NCBI RefSeq assembly: GCF_017498485.1
Contig: NZ_CP071795.1
Coordinates: 3,780,501-3,844,500, forward strand
Source of the DNA: Polaribacter batillariae
Lineage (GTDB): Bacteria > Bacteroidota > Bacteroidia > Flavobacteriales > Flavobacteriaceae
Reading direction: 5' to 3'
DNA: 64,000 nt
Shown: positions 36,209 to 44,587 of the stretch, piece by piece
How positions within the stretch are numbered: position 1 is the first letter of the stretch
How the letters are laid out: each line of letters starts with the position of its first letter
Notes under the pieces: model-generated
Database searches by the model: none
What the model saw: only the letters and a program-made list of their open reading frames with translations
What the model was told of the DNA's origin: nothing
Made by a program: the position numbers and the translations under genes

Positions 36209-37600
36209 TTATTTCAGATAAATTTCGTCTTTTACATATTTTGCGTTAAACCAAAAAGAGTGATTTGTGTATTCTTCTACTTTGGTAAGTTTGTCTTTTT
36301 TCGGCAAAGAATTAACGTTTTTATAAATGTCAGTTGCGTGTGGTCTAACGTGACTTATCCGATGTTCTGATGAATTAGGAAAATACGTAAACCTTCTACC
36401 GTTTTTTATTTCTTTTACAATTTCGCCTTTTTCAATTGTTTCTACTGTTTTGTCCCACACAACTTTAGTTTCTTCAATATCTGAATTAGACATATTCCAA
36501 AACTTTACTTTCTTTAAAACTAATTTTTTGTTTTCAAATTGATAGAATACAAAGAAGAATTTTTGCTCTAAAATATTTTTAAAATTGGAACTTTCCCAAT
36601 TTGAATTTATGATTTCTTGGTACTTAAAAATAGGAAAGGAAATATGTTGATCAGGAAGATTATTCTCTTTTAATCTCACTGTTTTTACTTGAATATCTGC
36701 TTTTTCAAACTCTTCAATTTTCTTGTCTAAACTAATTCCTAAAATTGCTTTCGTTAGATTAGCAAAATAACTTTTCGCTAACCTATTTAGTTTAAGATTA
36801 AAATGTTCTTCAATTTCGATTGATGTTTTGCCATAAAACGGTTCAAATTTAGAAACTACTATCTTTTCAATTGATGGTAAATGTTCAAGTATTGTCTCTT
36901 GTGTTAGAATTTTTCCATAAACGGCTTGTTCTTCTTGAGCAATATTGGCTATAATGTGATTTACATAACCTTGTTTTAAAGAATATGCTCTTTGTTTTGC
37001 TTTGACTTCATTAAAAGGTTGATTTCTAAATGATTTTAGAGCAGTTGATCCTTTTGTACAAGCTCCGAGATAAAAAGTGTCTCCTTCTGATAACTCGTGA
37101 GCTTTACCGTCTTTTATTTTTTGATTGATAAACTCCCAGTCTTGCTTTATTATTAATAAATCTTCATTTGGATATTTCCAGTCATCAACCAACTTTATTA
37201 TATAGTCAAGTAATTCTAAATCTCTGTCGTGAAGATAAAACACTAAAAGTAAATGAGCATTTTTCTTCCAAAAAGAACTTGTTTCAAATTCTTCTTTATG
37301 AACTTCTAAATAATTTATAATGTTTAAAACGAGTCTTTCTTTAGAACGGAATTCTCCGTTTTTCAAACTTTTTAATGGACTTGATTTAAGTTCCATTCCA
37401 ACTTCTTTAAAATCGGGTTCAGTATCAGAATTTGGTTCGTAACCAAAATAGAATTTTTCTAATATCTGACCAAAATTACCTTTTCCTTTGTAACCGTGTT
37501 TTTCAATTTCTACTCCACAAGCTTGTCTTAAAGTTTGGTCTTTTAATAATTTAGCAAAACCGATAATCGAATCTGCCGAATTTACATTATACATACTCAA
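36209..37600 (-). CDS. Sau3AI-like type II restriction endonuclease (predicted GATC)
   Basis: A 463-residue endonuclease of the Sau3AI/MutH type. The N-terminal catalytic part shows GNFGQILEKFYFGYEPNSD and then EPDFKEVGMELKSSP, which supplies the D...E-x-K metal and catalytic residues. The C-terminal half is a second MutH-like, regulatory domain in this family. Recognition of GATC is inferred from family membership. The start overlaps the methyltransferase stop by 14 bases, so the toxin-like enzyme is translated after its protective partner. Confidence 0.85.
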   Translation of the reverse strand: MSMYNVNSADSIIGFAKLLKDQTLRQACGVEIEKHGYKGKGNFGQILEKFYFGYEPNSDTEPDFKEVGMELKSSPLKSLKNGEFRSKERLVLNIINYLEVHKEEFETSSFWKKNAHLLLVFYLHDRDLELLDYIIKLVDDWKYPNEDLLIIKQDWEFINQKIKDGKAHELSEGDTFYLGACTKGSTALKSFRNQPFNEVKAKQRAYSLKQGYVNHIIANIAQEEQAVYGKILTQETILEHLPSIEKIVVSKFEPFYGKTSIEIEEHFNLKLNRLAKSYFANLTKAILGISLDKKIEEFEKADIQVKTVRLKENNLPDQHISFPIFKYQEIINSNWESSNFKNILEQKFFFVFYQFENKKLVLKKVKFWNMSNSDIEETKVVWDKTVETIEKGEIVKEIKNGRRFTYFPNSSEHRISHVRPHATDIYKNVNSLPKKDKLTKVEEYTNHSFWFNAKYVKDEIYLK

Positions 37601-38834
37601 ATTGATTTATTTGTTTATAAAGTTCCTCTCCAATTTTTTCAATTACTCCAACAACTAAAGCATTTCCCATAAAAAATGCACGTTTTGTATCTGTAATTCC
37701 TTCAAGTTTGGTGTGATTATCTGGAAACATATTTAACCTTTCCAATTCAATTGGTGTTAATCTTCTCAAACCTCTATCTGAAACAACTACGTGCTTAAAT
37801 CTTGAGGGTGATTTTCCACCTTCTCCAGTAATAATTGTTCTTGAAGCATTATCTAAAGCGTCTGGATAAATCATTCCACCTTCTGAATATTTATAAACAA
37901 AACCATCTGCTGATTTTCGTTCAATGGTTTTTGCACCTTTTAAATATTCCCATTTTGGTTTGTCTTTTTCGTCAATGAAAAATTCAGAAGTTACTTCTCC
38001 ATTTTGCAGAACATCTGCTAAAACAGTTTTTTCTCCATCGTAATTTGGTTCTGTTTTAGTTGTATAAACTTTACCTTTTATAAGTAAACCTGTGTTTTGA
38101 AAAGGCGATAACTTTCCGTTTTTATTGAAGCTGTCTGTTATTTCTACTAAATCTCCTTTTAATTCTACTTCTTGAATTGTATTTATTTTAGTTACAGGAA
38201 AAGCATTTGCAATTGTTCCTTCTTCTGTTAACCAATTTGTTTTATTAGATTTTTGAAGTCTTTTGTAAATTTCTGTGGATTTGTGATAACCAATAAAGAA
38301 AACTCTTCTTCTTCTTTGTGGCATTCCATATTCTGCTGCATTTATTACTCGCCATTCTACAGCATAACCTAAATCATTTAAACTTTGCAACATTACTGCA
38401 AAATCTCGACCTCTTTGTTTTGCTGGCGATTTTAAAAGACGATCAACATTTTCTAAAAACAAGTATTTAGGCTTGTTTTTTTTCTTTTCTAAAATTTGAT
38501 GAATTGACCACCAAAGAACACCTTTTTTACCTTTTAAACCTTTAGAATTTTGTAAAGTAGTCGCAACTGAATAATCTTGACAAGGAAATCCGCCAACTAA
38601 TAAATCGTGATCTGGAATTTCCTCCACATTTCTCGTTACAACTTCATTTATATCTTCGTTTGAGTGATTTTCTTTTCCAAAACGTTCTTCATAAACTTTT
38701 GATGCGTGTTGTATTTTTGTTGATGGTTCCCACTGATTACTCCAAACAATTTCGTAATTACTTTTTTCAAGTCCAAGACGAAAACCTCCAACTCCTGCAA
38801 ACAATTCTGCAACTTTCAATTTCTTATTTTCCAT
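37587..38834 (-). CDS. DNA cytosine-5 methyltransferase (cognate to the Sau3AI-like enzyme)
   Basis: A 415-residue C5 methylase with motifs in canonical order: I VAELFAGVGGFRLGLE, IV GGFPCQDYSVA with the catalytic Cys, VI ENVDRLL, VIII QRRRRVFFIGY, a target-recognition region, IX RRLTPIELERLNMFP, and X GNALVVGVIEKI. It protects host GATC (predicted) from the adjacent endonuclease. Overlaps of 14 bases downstream and 11 bases upstream with the regulator make one coupled three-gene operon on the minus strand. Confidence 0.92.
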   Translation of the reverse strand: MENKKLKVAELFAGVGGFRLGLEKSNYEIVWSNQWEPSTKIQHASKVYEERFGKENHSNEDINEVVTRNVEEIPDHDLLVGGFPCQDYSVATTLQNSKGLKGKKGVLWWSIHQILEKKKNKPKYLFLENVDRLLKSPAKQRGRDFAVMLQSLNDLGYAVEWRVINAAEYGMPQRRRRVFFIGYHKSTEIYKRLQKSNKTNWLTEEGTIANAFPVTKINTIQEVELKGDLVEITDSFNKNGKLSPFQNTGLLIKGKVYTTKTEPNYDGEKTVLADVLQNGEVTSEFFIDEKDKPKWEYLKGAKTIERKSADGFVYKYSEGGMIYPDALDNASRTIITGEGGKSPSRFKHVVVSDRGLRRLTPIELERLNMFPDNHTKLEGITDTKRAFFMGNALVVGVIEKIGEELYKQINQFEYV

Positions 38835-39132
38835 TTTCTTGAGTTTTGTAATAATTAATTTTTTCTTCTGCTACTTTCAGTATTTCAGAAGTCGATTCTG
38901 TATATTTTAATTCTTCTGCAATTTTTTCTGAAAACCAATTTATAATGAGTTCACTTTCAGAAAGTTCATAAAATTTAGCAAGTCTTATGATTTGTTCCCT
39001 TGTAGGTTTTCTTTCATTTTTCTCAAATTTGCTAATCAAAGATTGGTCAATATCTACTTCAGCCGCAACTTTTCGCAGAATTAAATCTTTTTCCTCTCTC
39101 GCACATTTCAAAGTGTCTCCTAATGTTTTCAT
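38824..39132 (-). CDS. XRE-family regulator, probable controller (C) protein
   Basis: A 102-residue helix-turn-helix protein: LGDTLKCAREEKDLILRKVA, then IDQSLISKFEKNERKPTREQI, the Cro/C1 type recognition helix. It is first in the operon, overlapping the methyltransferase start by 11 bases. Small XRE proteins in this position are controller proteins that time methylase and endonuclease expression. A matching inverted repeat sits just downstream of the predicted promoter. The C-terminal part is longer than in minimal C proteins, so DNA binding by additional contacts is possible. Confidence 0.85.
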   Translation of the reverse strand: MKTLGDTLKCAREEKDLILRKVAAEVDIDQSLISKFEKNERKPTREQIIRLAKFYELSESELIINWFSEKIAEELKYTESTSEILKVAEEKINYYKTQENGK

Positions 39133-39149
39133 TGGTCAAAATTGTTTTA

Positions 39150-39192
39150 GACAAATATTGTCCAAATTTATAAAAACATTTCGGATTAACAA
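39150..39192 (-). promoter_or_regulatory. Promoter and C-box-like operator of the restriction-modification operon
   Basis: On the minus strand TTG (39192-39190), 19 bases, then TAAATTTG (39170-39163), a match to the flavobacterial consensus. Immediately after it the palindrome GACAATATTTGTC (39162-39150) has arms GACAA/TTGTC, placed where a bound regulator would stop transcription. The regulator ATG follows 18 bases later. Confidence 0.6.
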
Positions 39193-39234
39193 GTTTTAAT
39201 TCAGATTATTTTATTCGTTCTGGTGTGGTGGGAG

Positions 39235-39300
39235 ATTTTAGTACTTTTTGTTTTTAGAGCGTTGGAATTCAGCGTTTGCAAAAAACAAAAGTACTAAAAT
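39235..39300. repeat. Long inverted repeat upstream of the restriction-modification operon
   Basis: ATTTTAGTACTTTTTGTTTT (39235-39254) is nearly the reverse complement of 39280-39300 (one A length difference); the spacer holds GTTGGAATTC. It would form a stem of about 16-20 bp between the promoter and the cassette edge. It may insulate the operon. Confidence 0.6.
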
Positions 39301-39322
39301 ATGCGGCTGGTAGCTTGTGTAC

Positions 39323-39371
39323 AACTTATTCACTGATATGACGTCTGTTTTAATAACTTATATCAGTAGTT
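39323..39371. repeat. Short palindromic attC-like site at the right edge of the cassette
   Basis: Runs from AAC (in GTGTACAAC) to GTT (in GTTAGCG), with inner arms ACTGATAT (39332-39339) and ATATCAGT (39360-39367). Its GTTAGCGAA is complementary to TTCGCTAAC on the far side of the cassette (35956-35964), not to the adjacent GTGTACAAC. Confidence 0.55.
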
Positions 39372-39437
39372 AGCGAAGTTAGTTTTTTACTTGGAAAAAT
39401 GAAAGGGTGAAAATACCCTTTTTTTTAACAGGCAGTT

Positions 39438-40079
39438 TTACAAGCGTGTTTCAATCCAGTTCTTAAAACTGTAAAAATTCTGTGGAGCAACTCCATGGCC
39501 AACATTGTATTCCGAATACACATTTTCTACCCCTAATTTATCTAAAAAAGGTTTGGTGTTTCTAGCCCAATCTACAGGTAAAACTTGATCTACACTGCCA
39601 TGAGAACTGTAATATTCCGTCTTTAAGTTGGTTGGCATGTTTTGGGGTAACAATTCTGTATTTACATAACCGCTTAAGGCAATTACATAATTTACTTTGT
39701 TAGGATAGAAAAAACTTAAAGAGTAGCTTAAAATGGCTCCTTGACTAAAACCTAACAAAAAAATTTTATTAGAATTTGTATTGTATTTTTTCTTTATTTC
39801 GTCAATAAAAACAGCGATTTTATCGATTGATGTTTTGGCTTCTTTTAAATCGGAAAATTTTCCATTCACATCATCAAAATTAATAGAATACCAAGCATAC
39901 CCTCCAAATCCCATAGAAAGTGGTGCTTGTACACTAATAATTAGCAATTCGTCTGGCAATTCGTCTGCAAAAGAAAATAAATCTTGTTCGTTACTTCCAT
40001 AACCATGTAATAAAATTAACAAAGGCGGATTTTCGGATGCTTTTTTGGGTTGTCTTACTAAATAATGTAAATCGCTCAT
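39438..40079 (-). CDS. Alpha/beta hydrolase, carboxylesterase/phospholipase type
   Basis: Serine hydrolase of 213 residues: oxyanion segment LLILLHGYGSNEQDL, nucleophile GFSQGAILS, Asp in SSHGSVDQVLPVDWARN and catalytic His in YNVGHGVAPQNF. The set matches the carboxylesterase YpfH/EstB group. No signal peptide, so it is cytoplasmic. The natural substrate is unknown. It is the last gene of a minus-strand operon behind the small membrane protein and the dihydroorotase-like gene. Confidence 0.88.
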   Translation of the reverse strand: MSDLHYLVRQPKKASENPPLLILLHGYGSNEQDLFSFADELPDELLIISVQAPLSMGFGGYAWYSINFDDVNGKFSDLKEAKTSIDKIAVFIDEIKKKYNTNSNKIFLLGFSQGAILSYSLSFFYPNKVNYVIALSGYVNTELLPQNMPTNLKTEYYSSHGSVDQVLPVDWARNTKPFLDKLGVENVYSEYNVGHGVAPQNFYSFKNWIETRL

Positions 40080-40095
40080 TCTAAATAAAATCTAT

Positions 40096-40402
40096 TTAAA
40101 TATTTTTAAACCATTTTTGAAAATAATCGCCTAAAACAGGAACTCTTTTTTCTTCTCCTTGAACGGCGCCAATTAAGCCAATTATCCAAAGAGTAAAAAT
40201 AAAAACTCCAAAAAACCAACCAGGATTTTTTCCTGAAGATTGGTAAATTATCCATCGATTTATAATAAGATTGTCGAATATGAAAACTGGCAAAATAATT
40301 TTTCTTGTCTTTGTTTAAAATATATGCTATTAATGTTCCAATTATGGTAATATAGCTAATAACAGCCATCGTTTTTCCTTCTTTAACAGTATAATTCTCC
40401 AA
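40096..40402 (-). pseudogene. Small membrane protein (DUF4870/Tic20-like), frameshifted
   Basis: Two overlapping frames together make one protein. The first opens MENYTVKEGKTMAVISYITI and is good to FASFHIRQ; the second continues NRWIIYQSSGKNPGWFFG to GEEKRVPVLGDYFQKWFKNI at 40096. Between them the frame shifts by one base and several residues may be lost near 40270-40295. Family members are small proteins of three or so membrane helices with unknown function. It starts four bases after the dihydroorotase-like stop, so it sits in the same operon. A sequencing error cannot be excluded. Confidence 0.6.
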
Positions 40403-40405
40403 ATT

Positions 40406-41665
40406 TTAGGAATTTAAAATTAATTGATTATTCGCAAAAATACCATACACTTTTCCAGTTAATTTTTTATTGATAAAAGGGCTGTTTTTCGATGTTGATA
40501 AAATATTTTCTTTTGCAAACGTATGTTTTTCGTCCGGATTAAAAAGAGAAATGTCTGCTGTTTTTCCTTCGGAGATTGAAGTAGTTTCTAAATTAAAAAT
40601 TCGTCTTGGATTTGTAGTAATTTTTTCAATGAAATTTTCTAAATCTAAAACCGAATTTACAGCCCCAAAAGCAGTTTCTAAGCCAATTACACCATCTTTT
40701 GCTTGGCTAAATTCCACTTTTTTATGTTCAATATCTATAGGATTGTGGTCAGAAGTAATCATGTCAATCACTCCAGAATTCACGCCTTTTTGCAATGCTC
40801 TTACATCAGCATTTGTTCTTAAAGGCGGGTTGGTTTTAAAATTACTGTCAAATTCGTGCAATTCGTTATCTGTTAAAACCAAATGATGTGCAGAAACACT
40901 GCAAGTAACTTGCAACCCTTTCTTTTTAGCTTCTTTAATTAATTCTACAGATTTTGCTGTGGAAATTGTTGGAATGTGCAATTTTCCACCAGTATATTCC
41001 AATAAAAATAAATCTCTAGTAATTTGAATGTGCTCTGCTAAAGCAGGAATTCCTTTTAAGCCTAATTTAGTACTGTTAATACCTTCGTGTGCGATTCCTG
41101 CACCAGCAATTGCATTGTTTTTTGGAAAACTAAGTACCAAACCATTAAAATTTTGCGCATATAAGAGCGCAATTTTCATCAAGTTATCATTCTCAATAGG
41201 TTTGTTGTAATCTCCAAAACCAATCGCTCCAGATTGTTGCATGTCGTACAATTCTGCCATTTCAATTCCTTTACTGCCTTGCGTTAAAGCAGCAATTGGG
41301 TATAATTTAGTAGCAAAACCTGTAGCTTTGTTTGTTAAAAATTCTACGGCAGATTTGTTATCGATTACCGGATTTGAGTTGGCATTTACAGCAACTGCCG
41401 TAAAACCACTTTTTGCAGCAACTTGCAACCCCTTTTTAATGGTTTCTCGTTCTTCGAAACCAGGTTCGCCAAAAGAAACACTGGTGTCGAACCAGCCACA
41501 AGAAACGTGTAAATTTTCTTTTTCTACAAGTTGATAATCTTTTTTATTAGGAATAGAATCAGCTATTTTTTTAATCACTCCATCACGAATTAAAATGTCT
41601 TTTGTTTGTTGATGAAATGGGCTAGAAGCATCTATAATTTTAGCCGATTTTAGAAGCGTAATCAT
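40406..41665 (-). CDS. Dihydroorotase-like amidohydrolase lacking the H-x-H motif
   Basis: A 419-residue member of the dihydroorotase family, whose active members close the pyrimidine ring from carbamoyl aspartate. The usual metal motif D-x-H-x-H-x-R-E-P-G reads GWFDTSVSFGEPGFEERET here, so both His and the Arg are lost, while GEPG and the later TSDHNPID are kept. Flavobacterial homologues show the same wording (recall). It is therefore probably a non-catalytic partner of aspartate carbamoyltransferase, or an enzyme with another reaction. It overlaps the BatA-like gene by four bases (ATGA). Confidence 0.8.
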   Translation of the reverse strand: MITLLKSAKIIDASSPFHQQTKDILIRDGVIKKIADSIPNKKDYQLVEKENLHVSCGWFDTSVSFGEPGFEERETIKKGLQVAAKSGFTAVAVNANSNPVIDNKSAVEFLTNKATGFATKLYPIAALTQGSKGIEMAELYDMQQSGAIGFGDYNKPIENDNLMKIALLYAQNFNGLVLSFPKNNAIAGAGIAHEGINSTKLGLKGIPALAEHIQITRDLFLLEYTGGKLHIPTISTAKSVELIKEAKKKGLQVTCSVSAHHLVLTDNELHEFDSNFKTNPPLRTNADVRALQKGVNSGVIDMITSDHNPIDIEHKKVEFSQAKDGVIGLETAFGAVNSVLDLENFIEKITTNPRRIFNLETTSISEGKTADISLFNPDEKHTFAKENILSTSKNSPFINKKLTGKVYGIFANNQLILNS

Positions 41666-43602
41666 GGTTTATAGAATTTTAATATCAAAATTTCTAATAA
41701 CAAAGATACAATTGCCAAGGCTAAAAACCATTTCCAAAGCCATTGAACTTCATTTTTTTTATTCAAAGCATTAAAAGTTGCTGGTATAGAAGAAGTTATT
41801 TCTATGTTTTTATTGTTTTTAGCAAGTGTATTTAAGTCTAAATATTTTAAAGAACTTTCTTCTTTTGGGTAATTAAACGCAATGTTTTGTAAAGTGTCTT
41901 TTTCTTTTAAAATAGAGTAAATTCCGGCTTCTAAAGGCTGTTCTTTGGTAGTTATTACCACACTATTTTGAAATGTTTGTTGTAGTGGAATAAAGGATTT
42001 TCGACTGTTTGCAATCGTTAGAATTTCATCTTTACCCAACTGTGTTTCTATGCCTATTTTATTTTCGGTAGCTACTCTGTAAGACAATCGCGGAAATTGA
42101 AAACTTAATTGTCCGAAATTGTAAAAAACAGGCACAATTAGTGGCGAATTTACAAAGTTGCTATTGGTTTTGGCCAAAGAACTAGAAACGTAGTAAATAT
42201 TATTTTTTAATTCGCTAATAAATGCGGTGTTGTTTTCGAACGAAATAATTGTACTGCTGTTTTTTGAAAAAATAGGGTAGAGGCTATTTACAGACGGATA
42301 TTGGAAATTATTTACCTTTTTAGAAAATACGTTTTTAAATAAAGGATGATTGTAATTGATAGAAGTTATTTTTAAAGTATCGATGATTTTATTTTGTAAT
42401 TTGCCAATTTGCAATTTGTTAAAAAATGAATTGTAAGAATTTACTTCTAATTTTTCATTCGGAATAATTACTAGGCTTCCTCCATTTTTAGAAAAATCTA
42501 AAAGACTTTGTGCTAAAATTTCTGGAATATTTTCTAGACTGTTTAAGATAATTAATTGTTGTTTTGAAATGGCATTGTAGTTTACATTTTGAAGAGTCGC
42601 GTTCGTAAAATTAAACGCATCTTTAGTATAAATTTTTGATAAAAAATGGGACTCTTTTCCAATCGCCAAAACACTTGCTTTTTTTCGTTTGTTGATGCTA
42701 AAAAAATACGTGTTGTCGAATGGAAAAGTATCGCTAAAAGTTAGCTGTATTTTTCCTAGAAATGTATCTTTATTTTGAATCGTAAATTGAATTGTTTTTT
42801 CACTATCTTTATCAATATTAAAAGATTGCTTGCTTACTAAATTTTCGTTGTTAAAAATAGAGATAGGAGTGTTACTTTTTTCTTCTCCCTGATTTTTAAT
42901 GATTGCGTTTACTGTAAAATTCGTGGTATTTGCATTGCTAATAAAAACACTATCTATAGAAAGGTTGTTTTTCTGTGAAGATTCTAATTTTACAGCCGAA
43001 AAAGCGGGTGTTACATTTGTAAACTTATTTTTATAAGTATTCTGAAAATCAGATATTAAAATGTTTTTATATAAAGTATTTGTTTTATTTTTGTTTAACT
43101 GATTTATTTTTAGAAAAATTGTCGATAAATCTAATTTTTTTGATGTGTTTTCTATTTTTAGTAACAAATTTTTCAATTCGTTTTTAGAAATATCTTTGTA
43201 AAAATTAGAATTTGTTTGTAGCGAATATACATCTTTTTCATTAGCACTTTCTATAATTTCTTGTGCCGAAATTTTTAACAAATTTCCTTTTTCTCCTTTT
43301 GTATTGGTGCTTAAAGAATTGTCTAAATAAATAAAAGTATGTTGTTTTTTATCGATGTTTTTATCGCTAAAATAAGGTTGTGAAAAAGCTAAAAGTATCG
43401 CAGAAAATAACAGCAATCTTGTGGCGAGAATTAACCATTTTTTTATACGCGAACTCTTACGTGTTTGTTGCTGTAATTTTTGTAAAAAAGCCACATTGGT
43501 AAAAGGAACTTTTACAAATTTTTGTAGCTGAAAAAGATGCACTAAAATAGGAATAATTAGTAGCGCAAAAAAGTATAAAACTTCAGGGTTTTTAAATTGC
43601 AT
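41662..43602 (-). CDS. BatA-domain membrane protein
   Basis: A 646-residue inner-membrane protein. The first 80 residues are the BatA/aerotolerance N-terminal domain (two helices with LLIIPILVHLFQLQKFVKVPFT and RIKKWLILATRLLLFSAILL), then a large region with a degraded VWA-like fold (FIYLDNSLSTNTKGEKG; ILISDFQNTY), Ig-like segments, and a final helix (WLWKWFLALAIVSLLLEILIL). Related proteins are found with MoxR/Bat genes, but here the neighbour is the dihydroorotase-like gene, which overlaps by four bases. The role is unknown; it resembles the VWA protein at 18280 in plan. Confidence 0.75.
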   Translation of the reverse strand: MQFKNPEVLYFFALLIIPILVHLFQLQKFVKVPFTNVAFLQKLQQQTRKSSRIKKWLILATRLLLFSAILLAFSQPYFSDKNIDKKQHTFIYLDNSLSTNTKGEKGNLLKISAQEIIESANEKDVYSLQTNSNFYKDISKNELKNLLLKIENTSKKLDLSTIFLKINQLNKNKTNTLYKNILISDFQNTYKNKFTNVTPAFSAVKLESSQKNNLSIDSVFISNANTTNFTVNAIIKNQGEEKSNTPISIFNNENLVSKQSFNIDKDSEKTIQFTIQNKDTFLGKIQLTFSDTFPFDNTYFFSINKRKKASVLAIGKESHFLSKIYTKDAFNFTNATLQNVNYNAISKQQLIILNSLENIPEILAQSLLDFSKNGGSLVIIPNEKLEVNSYNSFFNKLQIGKLQNKIIDTLKITSINYNHPLFKNVFSKKVNNFQYPSVNSLYPIFSKNSSTIISFENNTAFISELKNNIYYVSSSLAKTNSNFVNSPLIVPVFYNFGQLSFQFPRLSYRVATENKIGIETQLGKDEILTIANSRKSFIPLQQTFQNSVVITTKEQPLEAGIYSILKEKDTLQNIAFNYPKEESSLKYLDLNTLAKNNKNIEITSSIPATFNALNKKNEVQWLWKWFLALAIVSLLLEILILKFYKP

Positions 43603-43736
43603 TATTGGTGTTTATGTAGCATCAAAAATAGGCAAATTTATAGAATTGATTTTGCAAATGGATGGTAAAAATAAAAGATACAAATATAGCATTAACATAA
43701 AACGTGTTTTCTCTTTAAGGAAATTAAAAAGAGATG

Positions 43737-44501
43737 CTAAAACTTTTCGAAAACCCCCAAACCAAAAAGTGCAAAATCGTATTTTACAGGGTCGTTTGAA
43801 TCTAATTTTCGCAGGTTTTTATCGAGTTCTGCAACGGCTTTCCAGTCGTTTTGTTTTCTTGGAAGTAATTTTAATTTTCGTGCAACATTTCCAGAATGCA
43901 CATCTAAAGGACATGATAAATGGGCAGCATTGTGTGATTTCCAAATTCCGAAATCGACACCAGCTTTATCATTTCTTACCATCCAACGTAAAAACATGTT
44001 AATGCGTTTTGCTGCAGAATTTTTTAAAGGATCTGAAATATGTTTTTGAGTTCTTTGTTGGTGTTTTACCTCGAAAAAATATTGTTTAAATTGATGAATT
44101 GCAGTTTGGTAAGTAGTCGAATGATCTTTTATAGAAAGTACTTCTTCTAAACCATTGTAATTTTGGTAAATATGTTTTAATGATTTTACAAATTGCTGAA
44201 AATCGATATGATTAAAAGTTCTGTGTACAAAACCAGTTAAATTTTCTAAATCTTTTTCTTGATGGTTGGTAATAAAATCGTAAGGCGAATTGTCTAATAA
44301 TTCCATCATTTTAGAAGCATTTTTAATAATCATGGTTCTGTTTCCCCAAGAAATTATTGCGGTTAAAAAACCAGCAATTTCAACATCTTCTTTTAAGGAA
44401 AAACGATGTGGAATTTGAATCGGGTCAGACTCAATAAATTTAGGATTGTTGTACAGAATTACTTTTTCGTCTAAGAATGCCTTTAATTCCAATTTTTTCA
44501 T
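43737..44501 (-). CDS. TIGR02757/DUF2400 family protein
   Basis: A 254-residue soluble protein of a conserved Bacteroidota family of unknown function. Landmarks are KVILYNNPKFIESDPIQIPH, EIAGFLTAIISWGNRTMII, FVHRTFNHIDFQQFV, and the C-terminal RMNMFLRWMVR-like KRINMFLRWMVRNDKAGVDFG with DVHSGNVARKL. That C-terminal part resembles helix-hairpin-helix DNA glycosylases, so a DNA-repair link is possible but not shown. It lies upstream of the BatA-like gene on the same strand with a 134-base gap. Confidence 0.85.
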   Translation of the reverse strand: MKKLELKAFLDEKVILYNNPKFIESDPIQIPHRFSLKEDVEIAGFLTAIISWGNRTMIIKNASKMMELLDNSPYDFITNHQEKDLENLTGFVHRTFNHIDFQQFVKSLKHIYQNYNGLEEVLSIKDHSTTYQTAIHQFKQYFFEVKHQQRTQKHISDPLKNSAAKRINMFLRWMVRNDKAGVDFGIWKSHNAAHLSCPLDVHSGNVARKLKLLPRKQNDWKAVAELDKNLRKLDSNDPVKYDFALFGLGVFEKF

Positions 44502-44535
44502 CTTTAATAGTTTAAGAATAAGATAGAAATAAAAA

Positions 44536-44567
44536 AAACCTCATAATTAAATAAAACTATGAGGTTT
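44536..44567 (-). terminator. Terminator after the immunophilin gene
   Basis: AAACCTCAT (44536-44544) pairs with ATGAGGTTT (44559-44567); on the minus strand the stem is followed by eight T (44538-44531). It lies 21 bases after the immunophilin stop. Confidence 0.85.
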
Positions 44568-44587
44568 GTGATTGTTTTGAATGTATT

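Noticed and set aside
43646..44002. Plus-strand frame of 118 codons
   Set aside because: Antisense shadow of the TIGR02757 gene.
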